Below are positions 1 through 9,951 of a DNA stretch of 64,000 nt, in pieces. The translations under genes and the position numbers were made by a program. Position 1 is the stretch's first letter; each line of letters opens with the position of its first letter. Origin of the DNA: Oscillospiraceae bacterium (GTDB taxonomy: Bacteria; Bacillota; Clostridia; Oscillospirales; CAG-272); NCBI GenBank assembly GCA_015063695.1, contig SVTQ01000003.1:26840-90839 (forward strand). The letters are read 5' to 3'. Under the pieces are notes generated by a model, which worked only from the letters and a program-made list of their open reading frames with translations, did no database searches and was not told the origin of the DNA.

Positions 1-905
<905 letters not shown>

Positions 906-921
906 GTCATAAAAAGAATAC

Positions 922-969
922 CCTCCGCATATCTTTGAACAAAAAGACTGTGCGGAGGTTTTTTGTTTT
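922..969 (+). terminator. Rho-independent terminator of tgt overlapping the spoIVA ribosome binding site
   Basis: The arms CCTCCGCA (922-929) and TGCGGAGG (951-958) form a perfect 8 bp stem followed by a T-rich run (959-969). The GGAGG of the 3' arm is also the only Shine-Dalgarno sequence before the spoIVA start at 968. Confidence 0.75.
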
Positions 970-2452
970 GAAGAACACAGGTATTTATGAAGATATAGCA
1001 AAAAGAACGAACGGGGATATTTACGTCGGAGTCGTCGGCCCCGTCAGATGCGGAAAATCAACCTTTATAAAGAAGTTTATGGATACCCTCGTGATACCAA
1101 ATATAACGGACGAAAACGAGAGAAAAAGAGCAACGGACGAACTGCCCCAAAGCGCAGGCGGCAGGACTATAATGACCACCGAGCCGAAATTCATCCCCGA
1201 AAATTCCGTAAGGGTGGATATAGGAAACGCACACCTCAACGTAAAGATGGTGGACTGCGTGGGCTATATGGCAAAAGGTGCGGAGGGTAACATGGAGGAT
1301 GGTCACGCAAGAATGGTCTCGACTCCTTGGGATGCGGAGCCTGTCCCCTTTGAAGAAGCGGCGGAGAAGGGAACAAGGAAGGTCATTTCCGAGCACTCAA
1401 CGGTGGCAGTTCTCGTCACCTGCGACGGCACCTTCGGAGACCTTCCGAGGGACAGCTTTATCCCTGCCGAGGAGAGAATAGTAAATGAGCTGACAGGTCT
1501 TTCAAAGCCTTTCGTTATCATTCTCAATTCCGCCGTTCCCGAAGACGAAAAGTCCCTTTCCCTCGCTATGTCCCTCGAGGAAAAATATAAGGCACCCGTC
1601 GCCCTTGTTAACTGTACCGAGCTTGACAGAGCCGATATCGAGCAGATAATAAATATGCTGACCTTTGAGTTTCCACTCCGTGAGCTGACCTTTGAAATGC
1701 CCGACTGGACAGGGACTCTCCCCGAAGACCATTGGCTCCGCGGTGCGCTTCTCACAACGGTAAAAAGTGTTGCGGAAAGCACATCCAAGCTCTCTGAGGT
1801 CTCCTATATCGGAGGCAGTGAGGTCTCCTCTCCCATGGGTGACGTACACGTGGGAGCCGTTGCCGCCCGCGTTGACCTCGGAGAGGGAACTGCATACGTT
1901 AAGCTGACCCTTGAGGAAGGGCTTTTCTACCGCATGATAGAGGAGCTTTGCGATATAACCGTAACAAATAAGGGCGAGCTTCTTTCAAAGCTCTGTGAAA
2001 TGGCGGAAACGGAAGCGGAATATGAAAAATACCGCGAGGCAATAGACGAGGTCGAAAGGTGCGGCTACGGTATAGTCATGCCGACAGTCTCCGAGCTTGA
2101 GCTTGAAGCTCCCGAGGTGGTAAAACAGCAGGGAGCATACGGTGTAAGGCTCCACGCGGGAGCCCCCTCCATCCACCTTATAAAAACGAGGATCGAGACT
2201 GATATCAACCCCATGATAGGCACGGAAAAACAGTCCGAGGAGCTTGTAAGCTACCTGCTTTCGGAGCTTGAAAACGATGCTTCAAAGGTCTGGGACTCCA
2301 ATATGTTCGGGCGCTCCCTCTATGAGCTTGTCAGCGACGGACTGCGCGCAAAGCTTACAAACATCCCAAACGATGCGAGAGGGAAGATAGGAGATACGTT
2401 ATCGAGGATAATCAATGAAGGAAGCACGGGACTGGTTTGTATAATACTTTGA
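968..2452 (+). CDS. spoIVA: Stage IV sporulation protein A, spore coat morphogenetic ATPase
   Basis: SpoIVA polymerises on the outer forespore membrane and forms the base layer of the spore coat using ATP hydrolysis. I place the start at TTG 968, which has GGAGG at 954-958 and gives a protein beginning MKNTGIYEDIAKRTNGD, matching the usual family start; an in-frame TTG at 935 has no ribosome binding site. The 494 residues are the normal length. Visible features are the P-loop GPVRCGKSTF near residue 25, the motif DELPQSAGGRTIMTTEPKF, the GTPase-like DCVGY, and the conserved C terminus INEGSTGLVCIIL. It is monocistronic. It marks the organism as an endospore former. Confidence 0.96.
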   Translation: MKNTGIYEDIAKRTNGDIYVGVVGPVRCGKSTFIKKFMDTLVIPNITDENERKRATDELPQSAGGRTIMTTEPKFIPENSVRVDIGNAHLNVKMVDCVGYMAKGAEGNMEDGHARMVSTPWDAEPVPFEEAAEKGTRKVISEHSTVAVLVTCDGTFGDLPRDSFIPAEERIVNELTGLSKPFVIILNSAVPEDEKSLSLAMSLEEKYKAPVALVNCTELDRADIEQIINMLTFEFPLRELTFEMPDWTGTLPEDHWLRGALLTTVKSVAESTSKLSEVSYIGGSEVSSPMGDVHVGAVAARVDLGEGTAYVKLTLEEGLFYRMIEELCDITVTNKGELLSKLCEMAETEAEYEKYREAIDEVERCGYGIVMPTVSELELEAPEVVKQQGAYGVRLHAGAPSIHLIKTRIETDINPMIGTEKQSEELVSYLLSELENDASKVWDSNMFGRSLYELVSDGLRAKLTNIPNDARGKIGDTLSRIINEGSTGLVCIIL

Positions 2453-2520
2453 GATAATGTGAAATTCCGTAGGTGGCGTAATCTATTTTCGCCCGCCAAC
2501 CCAACAGACAGTCCACATTT

Positions 2521-2546
2521 CGGGAGGATATGGAATCCTCCCCTAC
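2521..2546 (-). repeat. REP element, inverted copy
   Basis: On the minus strand it reads GTAG followed by a hairpin with arms GGGAGGAT and ATCCTCCC. It is one of only two copies in the window with GTAG on the minus strand. Confidence 0.75.
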
Positions 2547-2601
2547 GAAAAAATTACGTCCTTACCTCACGGTATAACATCGAATAACATCATCATTAAC
2601 C

Positions 2602-2626
2602 GTAGGGGAGGGGTTTGGTCCTCCCG
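2602..2626 (+). repeat. REP element (GGAGG subtype)
   Basis: GTAG foot, then GGGAGGGGT-TT-GGTCCTCCC; the outer stem is intact. The bases just upstream, ACATCATCATTAA, resemble those next to the REP inside the RAYT gene (ACATCATTCAA). Confidence 0.75.
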
Positions 2627-2671
2627 CCCTTCTAATGAATAGTGAAAAATGAATAATGAATAATTTCGGTT

Positions 2672-2702
2672 GGCTTTTGCTCACGCAAAAGCCTCCTTTT
2701 TT
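2672..2702 (+). terminator. Terminator-like hairpin downstream of spoIVA
   Basis: GGCTTTTGC (2672-2680), loop TCAC, GCAAAAGCC (2685-2693), followed by TCCTTTTTTC. It is about 220 bases after the spoIVA stop, the nearest good intrinsic terminator on this strand. Confidence 0.55.
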
Positions 2703-2736
2703 CATCTTTATGTAAACCTTCGACCAACATATCTCG

Positions 2737-2890
2737 GTAGGGGCGACCATTGGTCGTCCGCCGCATACGAACATTTCAACGTAGGGGCGAGCATCGCTCG
2801 TCCGCCGCATACAAACATTTCACCGTAGGGGCGAGCATCGCTCGTCCGCCGCATACGAACGTTTCCCGCAGGGGCGACCATTGGTCATCC
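2737..2890 (+). repeat. Tandem block of four REP elements, period 44
   Basis: Four copies start at 2737, 2781, 2825 and 2868, each GTAG (GCAG in the last) plus the hairpin GGGCGACC-ATT-GGTCGTCC or GGGCGAGC-ATC-GCTCGTCC. The link between copies is CGCATACRAACRTTTC-like and nearly identical each time, so the block arose by tandem duplication. Both stem subtypes occur within the block. Confidence 0.85.
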
Positions 2891-2904
2891 TTCTTATTTG
2901 CAAC

Positions 2905-2956
2905 AGATATCGCTGCACAAAGTGCAATATCACTGTGCAAAAGTTCACTTTTGCAC
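2905..2956. repeat. Short hairpin array with ATATC(G/A)C linkers
   Basis: Two perfect hairpins, TGCAC-AAA-GTGCA (2914-2926) and GTGCAAAAG-TTCA-CTTTTGCAC (2935-2956), are each preceded by ATATCGC or ATATCAC. The linker is like that of the array at about 63560-63730. Confidence 0.6.
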
Positions 2957-3092
2957 TCCTTCCCACACTTTTTTCCACCCTTTTTGGGTAGCTTCCCACA
3001 CTTTTTTATGAAAAAACGGCAAAAGTGTGGCGACAAAATATAAATTTTATGTTAATATATATGTGTATAAAAAGGTTATGGAGGACGAAAAA

Positions 3093-6000
3093 ATGAAACT
3101 GAATGTCTTCAGAAGATCGATCTGCTTTATGCTTGCGTTTTTCATGCTGCTTGGCGTGATACCGAACGGCGTTTGGCAGGTCAATGCCGGCTACGAAGAC
3201 GGCACCGAATGTGAATTTTGCGGCGGTTACCGATTTGACGACTGGCTTTGCGACTGCGGTCCTCATTGCTCGGAAAATGCCGACGGTGACTGCTACGAAC
3301 AGCACCATTGCCCCGAGTGTGAGCAGGCGGTAAGCGCTCCCATCTGCGATGAATGTAAGCTTTGCGACAATTGTGATGATTTCGACGTACATTGTCTCTG
3401 GTGCGGGGAACATACGGGAGACCTTTGCGATGTGTGCACTATGTGTGACAACTGCCTTGAAAGATACGGTACTCACTGTTGCGAATGCGGTAGCTGTCTC
3501 ACGGAATCCGGTGACGAATGTCCCTACCACGGCGTTGAGTGGGAAGAGCCCACTAACCATTGCAGCAGTTGTGCTGAATTCTATTCTTGCCAAGTTTGCG
3601 GAGAGTGCTTTGTTCTCGACTGGAGTGACTACTGCGATGACTGTCAACACTGTAGTGAATGTTTTGAATTCAGCGAATACCATTGCGAAAAGTGTCTCCA
3701 GCACGACGAAGATCTCTGTCCTAACTGCGGCCTTTGCCCCTTCTGTCAGGAAGACACCCATTGCGGCGACTGCGGAGAATGTATCATGACGGTAGGCGAA
3801 TGTCCCACCCACCCCATGGAAGACGGAGCCGACAACCACTGCGAATACTGTGCCTTTACCTGCGAAGAATGCGGCGAGTGCTTTTTCAGCGAAGGCGAAA
3901 CTGAATACTGCACTCAATGCCAAAAGTGCTATGCCTGCGGGGTAAACAGTTATGAACATTGCATTTACTGCCTTGAATGTCTCCCCGGTGAAATATGCGA
4001 AGACTGCGGAGCGTGTATACAATGTGCCGTTGACGAAGGACTTCATTGCAGTATATGCGAAGAACACGGCTACGATTGGTGTGAAGACGGCGGCGACGGC
4101 TCTCATTGCTTAGACTGTTCTATGGAATTCCTTTGCGAAGAATGCGGAGAATGTGCTTCCTGCCTTGACCGTGAATTCTGTACCGACTGCGGACTTTGCA
4201 ACGAATGTTGCCGTGACGTAGCTATAGACGAAGGCTGTGCTTGCGGTGACTACTGCATATACAGCGTCGATTGGGACGGGCATTACTGTAACGAATGCTC
4301 TCAGTTCTTCTGCGTCATAGACGTCTGCGAGGACTGCGGCTTGTGCGTTGAGTGCTGTGAAAACTATTCCGACTGTGTAAACGGACTCTGCGTTGAAGAT
4401 CCCGATTACGATAAACATTTCTGCGAAGACTGCGGAAAGTGCTTCTGCGAAACAGACTACTGCAACTTCTGCTATGCAAGATCCACTTACCTCTGCGGCG
4501 ACTGCTGCGCCGAAAGAAGTTATAATAACTACGGCTGTGACCACGGCGTTTGCTCAAACAGTTGGGAGTGGAGCGAACATTTCTGCACCTCCTGCGGTGA
4601 CTGTTATGAAAAATGTACCCATACTCCCGTAAAACACACCCACAGATTTCTTATGGGAGAAGAAGTTTGCCGTATATGCGGTGTTCATAAACTGGGCATT
4701 CCCGTAATAACCGAACAGCCTAAGGACCAAACGGCTTACGTTTCCGATGAAAGCGACGATGAATCTGTACTTGCAAACAACACCGTGACCTTCACCGTAA
4801 AGGCTACGGGCAATAACCTCAAATATCAGTGGTACATAGTTGAAAACGGAGTCCGTACTCCTCTTGAGGACTCCAAACACTACTACTATGATATTATGGA
4901 GTATTCGGGAACTGACACGAATAAACTGACCGTCTGGATAGATACAGAGTCCTGCGGAACCACCCGTCAGTTCGTCTGTAAAATTAACAGCGGCAAGAAC
5001 GTCATGAACTATGTTAACTCAACCGTGGCGACTCTTACCATAGACCATAAATACGGTGCTTTTCAGAAGGATTACAACGGCGGCTACACACATATCCACG
5101 TCGTAATTGACGGAAAAGAAACCGTTCTCAGCTTCCCCTACGCATATCAGCACTACAAATACTGTGTCGCCTGCTCCGCCAAAGCCGAGGAAGGCTTCCA
5201 CCGCTACGGCGGCTGGTACGTGGGAGTTGCCCCCACAAAAGACAACGGCGGCTATATGTACCGCTACTGCCTTGACTGCGACTATCAGGACGTAAAGGCA
5301 GTTGACAAGCTTCCCGAGGCTCACGTACATAAAGTTGACCTCTCCCTCGGCCTCTCTTACAACTCCAAAGGACATTGGGGAAAATGTGTTTGCGGATTTG
5401 AGACCTACAACATAGAACCCCATGAAATGACGGATTGGGAAACGGTAAAATACGCAACGGCTTCAGAGACGGGAGAAGAAAAACGCTCCTGCAGCGAATG
5501 TGATTATACAGAGACGAGAACAGTACCCAAAGTCAGCCATAAACATACCTACTACACATGGGAATATATCATTGAAAACGGTTATATCGACGACGATACC
5601 GATAACCTTCCCTATGAAGGCGAATACGGTAAGACAGACAGAAGATACCATTACGCTTACTGTTTACAGCCCGGTTGCGATTCTGTACTGAAACGTTCAC
5701 ACGCCTTCAATCAGAAGTGGATAACTTACCCCTCCGATAAGGAAGACGGCGTTATTAATATGGAATGCGGCGAATGTATGTACAGCTACAGCAAGACCGC
5801 TTCCCTCGGAAAGTATCCCGTTATCGTCACAGGAGGAAGAGCGGCAACTCCTGCTGCCCGTCCCGGAGCAAAAGTAAAGATATACCGTCTTGAAAACTAT
5901 ACTCCCGGAACCTATCTTAACGATCATTTTGACGCATACTTCACCTACGATACAGGTAAAACGTGGGTAAGTATTGAAGTAAACTATCATGCTCCCGATG

Positions 6001-7247
6001 CCTCCGATGATTCGGAATACTGGTATTTCAGAGTACCTTCTATTCCCACCGGAGTTCATCCCGCTGTGGACTCGGTATGGGTAGAAGTCGAAGGTGAAAT
6101 TATCGACTGTGTAGAAAACCATGGCGAGCAGTATATGATAAACAAATACCTGAAGCTTGTTGGTGAAGTTGAAGCGACCTGCGGTCATCCCGGCTATACG
6201 GGCGACCTTATGTGGACTTGCTGTAACCTTATCGAAGAGCAGGGCGAGGTTACTCCTCAGCATGAACACGGAACCCTCGTTACACGGGGCAGTACCCTTG
6301 GCAGTTGTACCAAAAGAAGCTACAGCGGCGACAAATGCTGTACCGTTTGCGGTCAGGTGGTTGTAAAAGGCTCCTACGGCGACTACACACACCGTGTCAC
6401 GGTTCTTGAGGAAAGCGTTCCTGCAACCTGTACCTCCTCGGGACACACACGAGTTTTCGGATGCGCAAAGTGCGGTAAAGTGACCGATCACGGCAGGAAC
6501 ATTCCCAAAACGGAACATAACTGGGTAGAGGTTGAAGCGGTAGCCGGTGATTGTACGACCAAGGGCAAGCTTGCCCACTATAAGTGCAGCGACTGTGATG
6601 CTGTATCCCTTGACGGCGAAATCAGACTCTATAATACTTCACTTCTGACTGTTCCCGCAGGCCACGAATACGGAGAATACGTTGTGCTGAACTCCACCCA
6701 TCATGCAAGAGTATGCTCAAGAGACGGCTCCCACGCGGAAAGTAAAGAGCACACCTTCGACGGCTCAAGCTGTACCGTTTGCGGTTATAATAAAACCGTG
6801 GCAGGTGTTGCTCTCAGCGGTACGGTTACAAGCGGCGGAAGCGATCTTGCAACCGTCAAGCTCGCACTGTATAAAGACGGGCTCTCCGTTCCTTCTTATG
6901 AGGTCAATGTTGTGGGATGTTATGCTCCCTTCGGATTTGCAAACGTTCTGCCCGGAAAATACACTTTGAAGGTCGAAAAAATAAATCACTTGACCTATGA
7001 ATACAGTTTTGAGATTAAAGACGATAAGTTTATCACTGTAAATCTTAATATGCTTGGTGATGCCAACGGTGACGGCAAGGTCAACACCAAAGATGTGCTC
7101 CTTATAAGAAAATATCTCGGCGGCGTTGTCGGTTTAGACGAAATAGAGTTTAAAAACGCCGACGTTGACTGCGACGGAAAAATCACCCTTAAGGATGTTC
7201 TGATGATCAGAAAATTCCTCGGCGGCGTCATAACCGAACTAAACTAA
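3093..7247 (+). CDS. Giant secreted cysteine-rich protein with Ig-like region and C-terminal dockerin
   Basis: Function unknown. The start is ATG 3093 with GGAGG at 3080-3084; 1384 residues. Residues 1-32 are a signal peptide (RR, hydrophobic core, cleavage likely after VNA). Residues about 40-530 hold about 100 cysteines by hand count, in units of HCxxC followed 7-12 residues later by CxxCxxCxxC, very rich in Asp and Glu and poor in Lys. Residues about 535-650 look like an Ig-like domain (TVTFTVKATGNNLKYQWY). Then come more widely spaced CxxC repeats of the type CxxCDYxxT...VPKxxH, a carboxypeptidase-regulatory/Cna-B-like beta domain (about 1240-1315), and a type I dockerin (about 1318-1383) with two DxNGDGK-like calcium loops and the helices KDVLLIRKYLGG and KDVLMIRKFLGG. 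The dockerin implies attachment to a cohesin protein elsewhere. The N-terminal block resembles serial zinc ribbons; metal binding or disulfide crosslinking outside the cell is inference. Confidence 0.9.
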   Translation: MKLNVFRRSICFMLAFFMLLGVIPNGVWQVNAGYEDGTECEFCGGYRFDDWLCDCGPHCSENADGDCYEQHHCPECEQAVSAPICDECKLCDNCDDFDVHCLWCGEHTGDLCDVCTMCDNCLERYGTHCCECGSCLTESGDECPYHGVEWEEPTNHCSSCAEFYSCQVCGECFVLDWSDYCDDCQHCSECFEFSEYHCEKCLQHDEDLCPNCGLCPFCQEDTHCGDCGECIMTVGECPTHPMEDGADNHCEYCAFTCEECGECFFSEGETEYCTQCQKCYACGVNSYEHCIYCLECLPGEICEDCGACIQCAVDEGLHCSICEEHGYDWCEDGGDGSHCLDCSMEFLCEECGECASCLDREFCTDCGLCNECCRDVAIDEGCACGDYCIYSVDWDGHYCNECSQFFCVIDVCEDCGLCVECCENYSDCVNGLCVEDPDYDKHFCEDCGKCFCETDYCNFCYARSTYLCGDCCAERSYNNYGCDHGVCSNSWEWSEHFCTSCGDCYEKCTHTPVKHTHRFLMGEEVCRICGVHKLGIPVITEQPKDQTAYVSDESDDESVLANNTVTFTVKATGNNLKYQWYIVENGVRTPLEDSKHYYYDIMEYSGTDTNKLTVWIDTESCGTTRQFVCKINSGKNVMNYVNSTVATLTIDHKYGAFQKDYNGGYTHIHVVIDGKETVLSFPYAYQHYKYCVACSAKAEEGFHRYGGWYVGVAPTKDNGGYMYRYCLDCDYQDVKAVDKLPEAHVHKVDLSLGLSYNSKGHWGKCVCGFETYNIEPHEMTDWETVKYATASETGEEKRSCSECDYTETRTVPKVSHKHTYYTWEYIIENGYIDDDTDNLPYEGEYGKTDRRYHYAYCLQPGCDSVLKRSHAFNQKWITYPSDKEDGVINMECGECMYSYSKTASLGKYPVIVTGGRAATPAARPGAKVKIYRLENYTPGTYLNDHFDAYFTYDTGKTWVSIEVNYHAPDASDDSEYWYFRVPSIPTGVHPAVDSVWVEVEGEIIDCVENHGEQYMINKYLKLVGEVEATCGHPGYTGDLMWTCCNLIEEQGEVTPQHEHGTLVTRGSTLGSCTKRSYSGDKCCTVCGQVVVKGSYGDYTHRVTVLEESVPATCTSSGHTRVFGCAKCGKVTDHGRNIPKTEHNWVEVEAVAGDCTTKGKLAHYKCSDCDAVSLDGEIRLYNTSLLTVPAGHEYGEYVVLNSTHHARVCSRDGSHAESKEHTFDGSSCTVCGYNKTVAGVALSGTVTSGGSDLATVKLALYKDGLSVPSYEVNVVGCYAPFGFANVLPGKYTLKVEKINHLTYEYSFEIKDDKFITVNLNMLGDANGDGKVNTKDVLLIRKYLGGVVGLDEIEFKNADVDCDGKITLKDVLMIRKFLGGVITELN

Positions 7248-7255
7248 AAAAATCA

Positions 7256-7287
7256 CCCTCGCGCTTCTTGCGCGAGGGGCTTTTTGT
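7256..7287 (+). terminator. Rho-independent terminator of the Cys-rich gene
   Basis: CCCTCGCGC (7256-7264), loop TTCTT, GCGCGAGGG (7270-7278), then TTTTT at 7281-7285. It begins 9 bases after the stop codon. Confidence 0.9.
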
Positions 7288-7318
7288 CCTTGAATACGAC
7301 ACAAAACGACAAAAACTA

Positions 7319-7347
7319 TTGAATTATATTTATATATGTGATATAAT
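7319..7347 (+). promoter_or_regulatory. SigA-type promoter for the CapA-like gene
   Basis: TTGAAT (7319-7324), 17 bases, TATAAT (7342-7347). Transcription from here would include the whole hairpin array at 7382-7500 in the 5' leader. Confidence 0.75.
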
Positions 7348-7381
7348 AATCTATAATTGTGCGAAAAATAATTGCATACCC

Positions 7382-7500
7382 GTAGAGGCGAACTGTGTTC
7401 GCCCGCGATATGTTCGCATAGCGAACTCGATATGTCCTCTTTGAGGACTCGATATATTTGCCTCTTTGAGGCAAATTCGATATGCCGCTTCGCGGCGAGA
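7382..7500 (+). repeat. REP-headed hairpin array with CGATATG linkers, in a 5' leader
   Basis: A REP-like unit (GTAGAGGCGAAC-TGT-GTTCGCC) is followed by four perfect hairpins: GTTCGC-ATAG-CGAAC, GTCCTC-TTT-GAGGAC, TTTGCCTC-TTT-GAGGCAAA and GCCGC-TTC-GCGGC. All are joined by TCGATAT or GCGATAT. The arms differ but the linker is constant. The array ends two bases before the AAGGAGG ribosome binding site of the next gene. Confidence 0.85.
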
Positions 7501-7513
7501 TAAGGAGGGAACA

Positions 7514-8743
7514 ATGAAAAGGTTTATATCACTGACACTTGTAATATTTACTATGCTGACCTTGTTTGCATGCAACAGACAAGAGCCTGCGCCGGAAGAA
7601 ACACCTGACAACACCGAAGAGATAATAGACGTTGACGTTCCCATGTCCGAGATCGAGACAGAGCCTCTTGAAACGGAGCCGCCCGTAGTTTATAATACAA
7701 GCTTCGTTTCCTGTGGCGACAACATCATATATTACGGAAACGTCCGCGATGCCAAAGCGGCGGCAATTCCCGGCGGCAGGACCTATAACTTCATGCCTGC
7801 CTACACAAGCATTAAAGACTACGTTGCATCCTTTGACATCGCCTATATCAATCAGGAAACACTGATGTGCGGCGAGGGCTACGAGCTCTCCTACTATCCC
7901 ATGTTCAACGGCCCTCAGGACCTTGCATACGACCTTGTTGAGGTAGGCTTTGACGTAATAAACATCGCAAACAACCACATGCTTGACAAGGGCGGCGACG
8001 GACTGCAGAAGACCATTGATTTCTGGAAGACAATGCCGGTGACTCTTATCGGCGGTTACTCAAATAAAGCAGAGTACGATAACGTACCCATAATCGAGCG
8101 AAACGGCATAAAGATTGCCCTTCTTTCCTACTGTGAAATGACCAACGGGCTCACCATTGCCGCAAAATACGATACCTATATCCCGTATTTGGGGGAAGCC
8201 GACTTTAAGGCTCACGTTAACAGCGTTAAGGACAAGTGTGATATCATAGTTGCCTCCGTCCATTGGGGGCAGGAGAACGTCTACACGCCAAACGATGCTC
8301 AGAAGACGTGGGCAAAGCAGATGGCTGATGCAGGCATTGACGTTATCCTCGGTCACCATCCCCACGTTATCCAGCCTATAGAGTGGATAAAGGGAGAAAA
8401 CGGAAACGAGACCCTCTGTGCCTACTCTCTTGGTAATTTCATGGCGGAAATGGCGGCGGCAGGGAATATGGTAGGCGGTTTCCTCTCCTTTGACATAACC
8501 AAGGTGGAGGGCGAGAGCGCAACTGTTGACAATGTGCTTTTCGAGCCTACGGTATTTCATTTCCCATCAAATTTCTATAACAATCATATCTATTTCATGA
8601 AGGACTATTCCGAGGACCTTGCAGCGGTTCACGGAGTAAGGACCTACTATAAGAAGCCCATTAATTTTGATATGCTTAAGGGAATAGTCAGAGATACCAT
8701 CTCCGAGGAATTTCTTCCCGAGCATTTTAAAAGCGAAAGCTGA
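7514..8743 (+). CDS. CapA-family lipoprotein (poly-gamma-glutamate synthesis protein-like metallophosphatase fold)
   Basis: Start at ATG 7514 with AAGGAGG at 7502-7508; 409 residues. An N-terminal lipoprotein signal ends LTLFAC (lipobox Cys about residue 20), then a Glu/Pro-rich linker, then a PGA_cap/CapA domain with NNHMLDKG, HWGQE, GHHPHVIQP and the YSLGNF motif typical of the family. CapA-type proteins act on the outer face of the membrane in capsule or polyglutamate handling, but no capB/capC neighbours are present, so the substrate is unknown. It heads a three-gene run with the NAGPA-domain protein and the unknown membrane protein. Confidence 0.88.
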   Translation: MKRFISLTLVIFTMLTLFACNRQEPAPEETPDNTEEIIDVDVPMSEIETEPLETEPPVVYNTSFVSCGDNIIYYGNVRDAKAAAIPGGRTYNFMPAYTSIKDYVASFDIAYINQETLMCGEGYELSYYPMFNGPQDLAYDLVEVGFDVINIANNHMLDKGGDGLQKTIDFWKTMPVTLIGGYSNKAEYDNVPIIERNGIKIALLSYCEMTNGLTIAAKYDTYIPYLGEADFKAHVNSVKDKCDIIVASVHWGQENVYTPNDAQKTWAKQMADAGIDVILGHHPHVIQPIEWIKGENGNETLCAYSLGNFMAEMAAAGNMVGGFLSFDITKVEGESATVDNVLFEPTVFHFPSNFYNNHIYFMKDYSEDLAAVHGVRTYYKKPINFDMLKGIVRDTISEEFLPEHFKSES

Positions 8744-8754
8744 CAGAGGTAAAA

Positions 8755-9951
8755 ATGGAACAGACAGAAAAGATATTTATTTCCGAGAGCGAGCTTGAGT
8801 TTATCGCCTCGGAATATTCCCCCTCCGACGAGATCGACAAAGCGGAAGGAAGACTCACCGCAGGGAAGATCGCAGGCAGAATAGCGCTCTCCTTCTTCAC
8901 AGTGTTATTTCTTGCGATATTCGCTCTGTATATGGTCTGCTATACCATATCAACAGGCCCCAGTGTTACCTTCCGAGACACTTTCGTGCTCTCACAGGGT
9001 ACTGCCACAAAATGGGTGCCCTTCCTGTTTCTTGACGAGGATACGGTAAACGGTATTCTTGAAAACAGTGAAAACATCACCGTTGACGTTATGAGCGCAG
9101 AGGACTTTGCGGCACTGCACCAGACCGACGTTTCCGACCCCACAGTTCCGACGGTTGACGAATGGGAGGGAAGTGTTGACGGCATCAAGGTTTTCACCGA
9201 GAGCGGAGATACCTTCAAGGCTTACATAATGCTTGTAAAAGACCCCTCGAGAATTTTCGTCGGCACCTCCTCCGAAAACTATCAGAATGCAACCGAGGGT
9301 ATGACTATCTTTGATATTACGAAGAAATACGGCGTAGTTGCAGGCATCAACGGCGGTGAGTTTGCCGATGCGGGCGGCATGGGTAACGGCGGCCGTCCCA
9401 TGGGTCTTACCTATTCGCGCGGCGAGTGCGTGTGGAACGACTCCTTAAAGAGAACCTTTATCGGCTTTGACAGTAATAATAAGCTCGTAGTTGCGAACTC
9501 CATGACCTATGCCCGGGCACAGGCACTCGGGATAAGGGACGCGGTCTCCTTCCAGAATAATAACGTGCTTATCGAGTCCTCCGACGGAAACGTAAACCTC
9601 CACTACGAAAACAGTAACAAGGAAACGGCACAGCGCACCGCCATCGGACAGAGAGCTGACGGAACGGTCATTCTCATAGTAACCGACGGACGTTCCGCCT
9701 CAAGTATCGGAGCGACCCACGACGATATGATAGATATGATGGTATCTCTCGGTGCGGTCAATGCGGCAATGCTCGACGGCGGCTCCTCTGCAGTTATGTA
9801 CTACGAAAACTACTTCAACGTATTTGACGAATTTTCGGGAACTTCCCTTGATAAGTATCAGGAAAAGGGACTTATAAACAAATATAAGGCATTTTCAAGC
9901 CCCCGTCCCATTCCTACTTTCTTCCTTATCGGAGAGGGGGATGCAGAATGA
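8755..9951 (+). CDS. Membrane-anchored NAGPA-domain (phosphodiester glycosidase) protein
   Basis: 398 residues, ATG after GACAGAGG. A cytoplasmic N-terminal tail of about 45 residues is followed by one membrane segment (about 48-70), then an extracellular domain of the NAGPA/exopolysaccharide phosphodiester glycosidase family: GVVAGINGGEFAD, RTAIGQRADGTVILIVTDGR, MMVSLGAVNAAMLDGGSSAVMYY. In relatives this domain cleaves sugar-1-phosphodiester links; a role in trimming or remodelling a surface glycopolymer is inference. Its end overlaps the next start by four bases (ATGA), so the two are translationally coupled. Confidence 0.88.
   Translation: MEQTEKIFISESELEFIASEYSPSDEIDKAEGRLTAGKIAGRIALSFFTVLFLAIFALYMVCYTISTGPSVTFRDTFVLSQGTATKWVPFLFLDEDTVNGILENSENITVDVMSAEDFAALHQTDVSDPTVPTVDEWEGSVDGIKVFTESGDTFKAYIMLVKDPSRIFVGTSSENYQNATEGMTIFDITKKYGVVAGINGGEFADAGGMGNGGRPMGLTYSRGECVWNDSLKRTFIGFDSNNKLVVANSMTYARAQALGIRDAVSFQNNNVLIESSDGNVNLHYENSNKETAQRTAIGQRADGTVILIVTDGRSASSIGATHDDMIDMMVSLGAVNAAMLDGGSSAVMYYENYFNVFDEFSGTSLDKYQEKGLINKYKAFSSPRPIPTFFLIGEGDAE

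Larger units (their letters stand above)
2453..3092. other. Repeat-filled intergenic region between spoIVA and the Cys-rich gene
   Basis: About 640 bases with no credible gene. In order it holds a degenerate REP (about 2469-2498), an inverted REP, a forward REP, a terminator-like hairpin, a tandem block of four REPs with a 44-base period, a two-hairpin array, and a direct repeat CTTCCCACACTTTTTT (2959-2974 and 2991-3006). No convincing promoter was seen for the downstream gene, although the last 60 bases are very AT-rich. Confidence 0.8.

Noticed and set aside
2562..2810. Remnant of a second RAYT gene near 2600 (frame reading AGGPNPSPTVNDDV on -)
   Set aside because: The likeness to the RAYT segment AGGASPSPTLNDVV comes mostly from the REP itself; only about 10 bases next to it match and no HUH or Tyr motif is present.
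3006..4544. Long open frames antisense to the Cys-rich gene
   Set aside because: They are explained by the biased codon content of the Cys/Asp/Glu-rich sequence (few stops on the other strand), encode Ala/Val-rich sequence unlike any protein family, and have no ribosome binding site.
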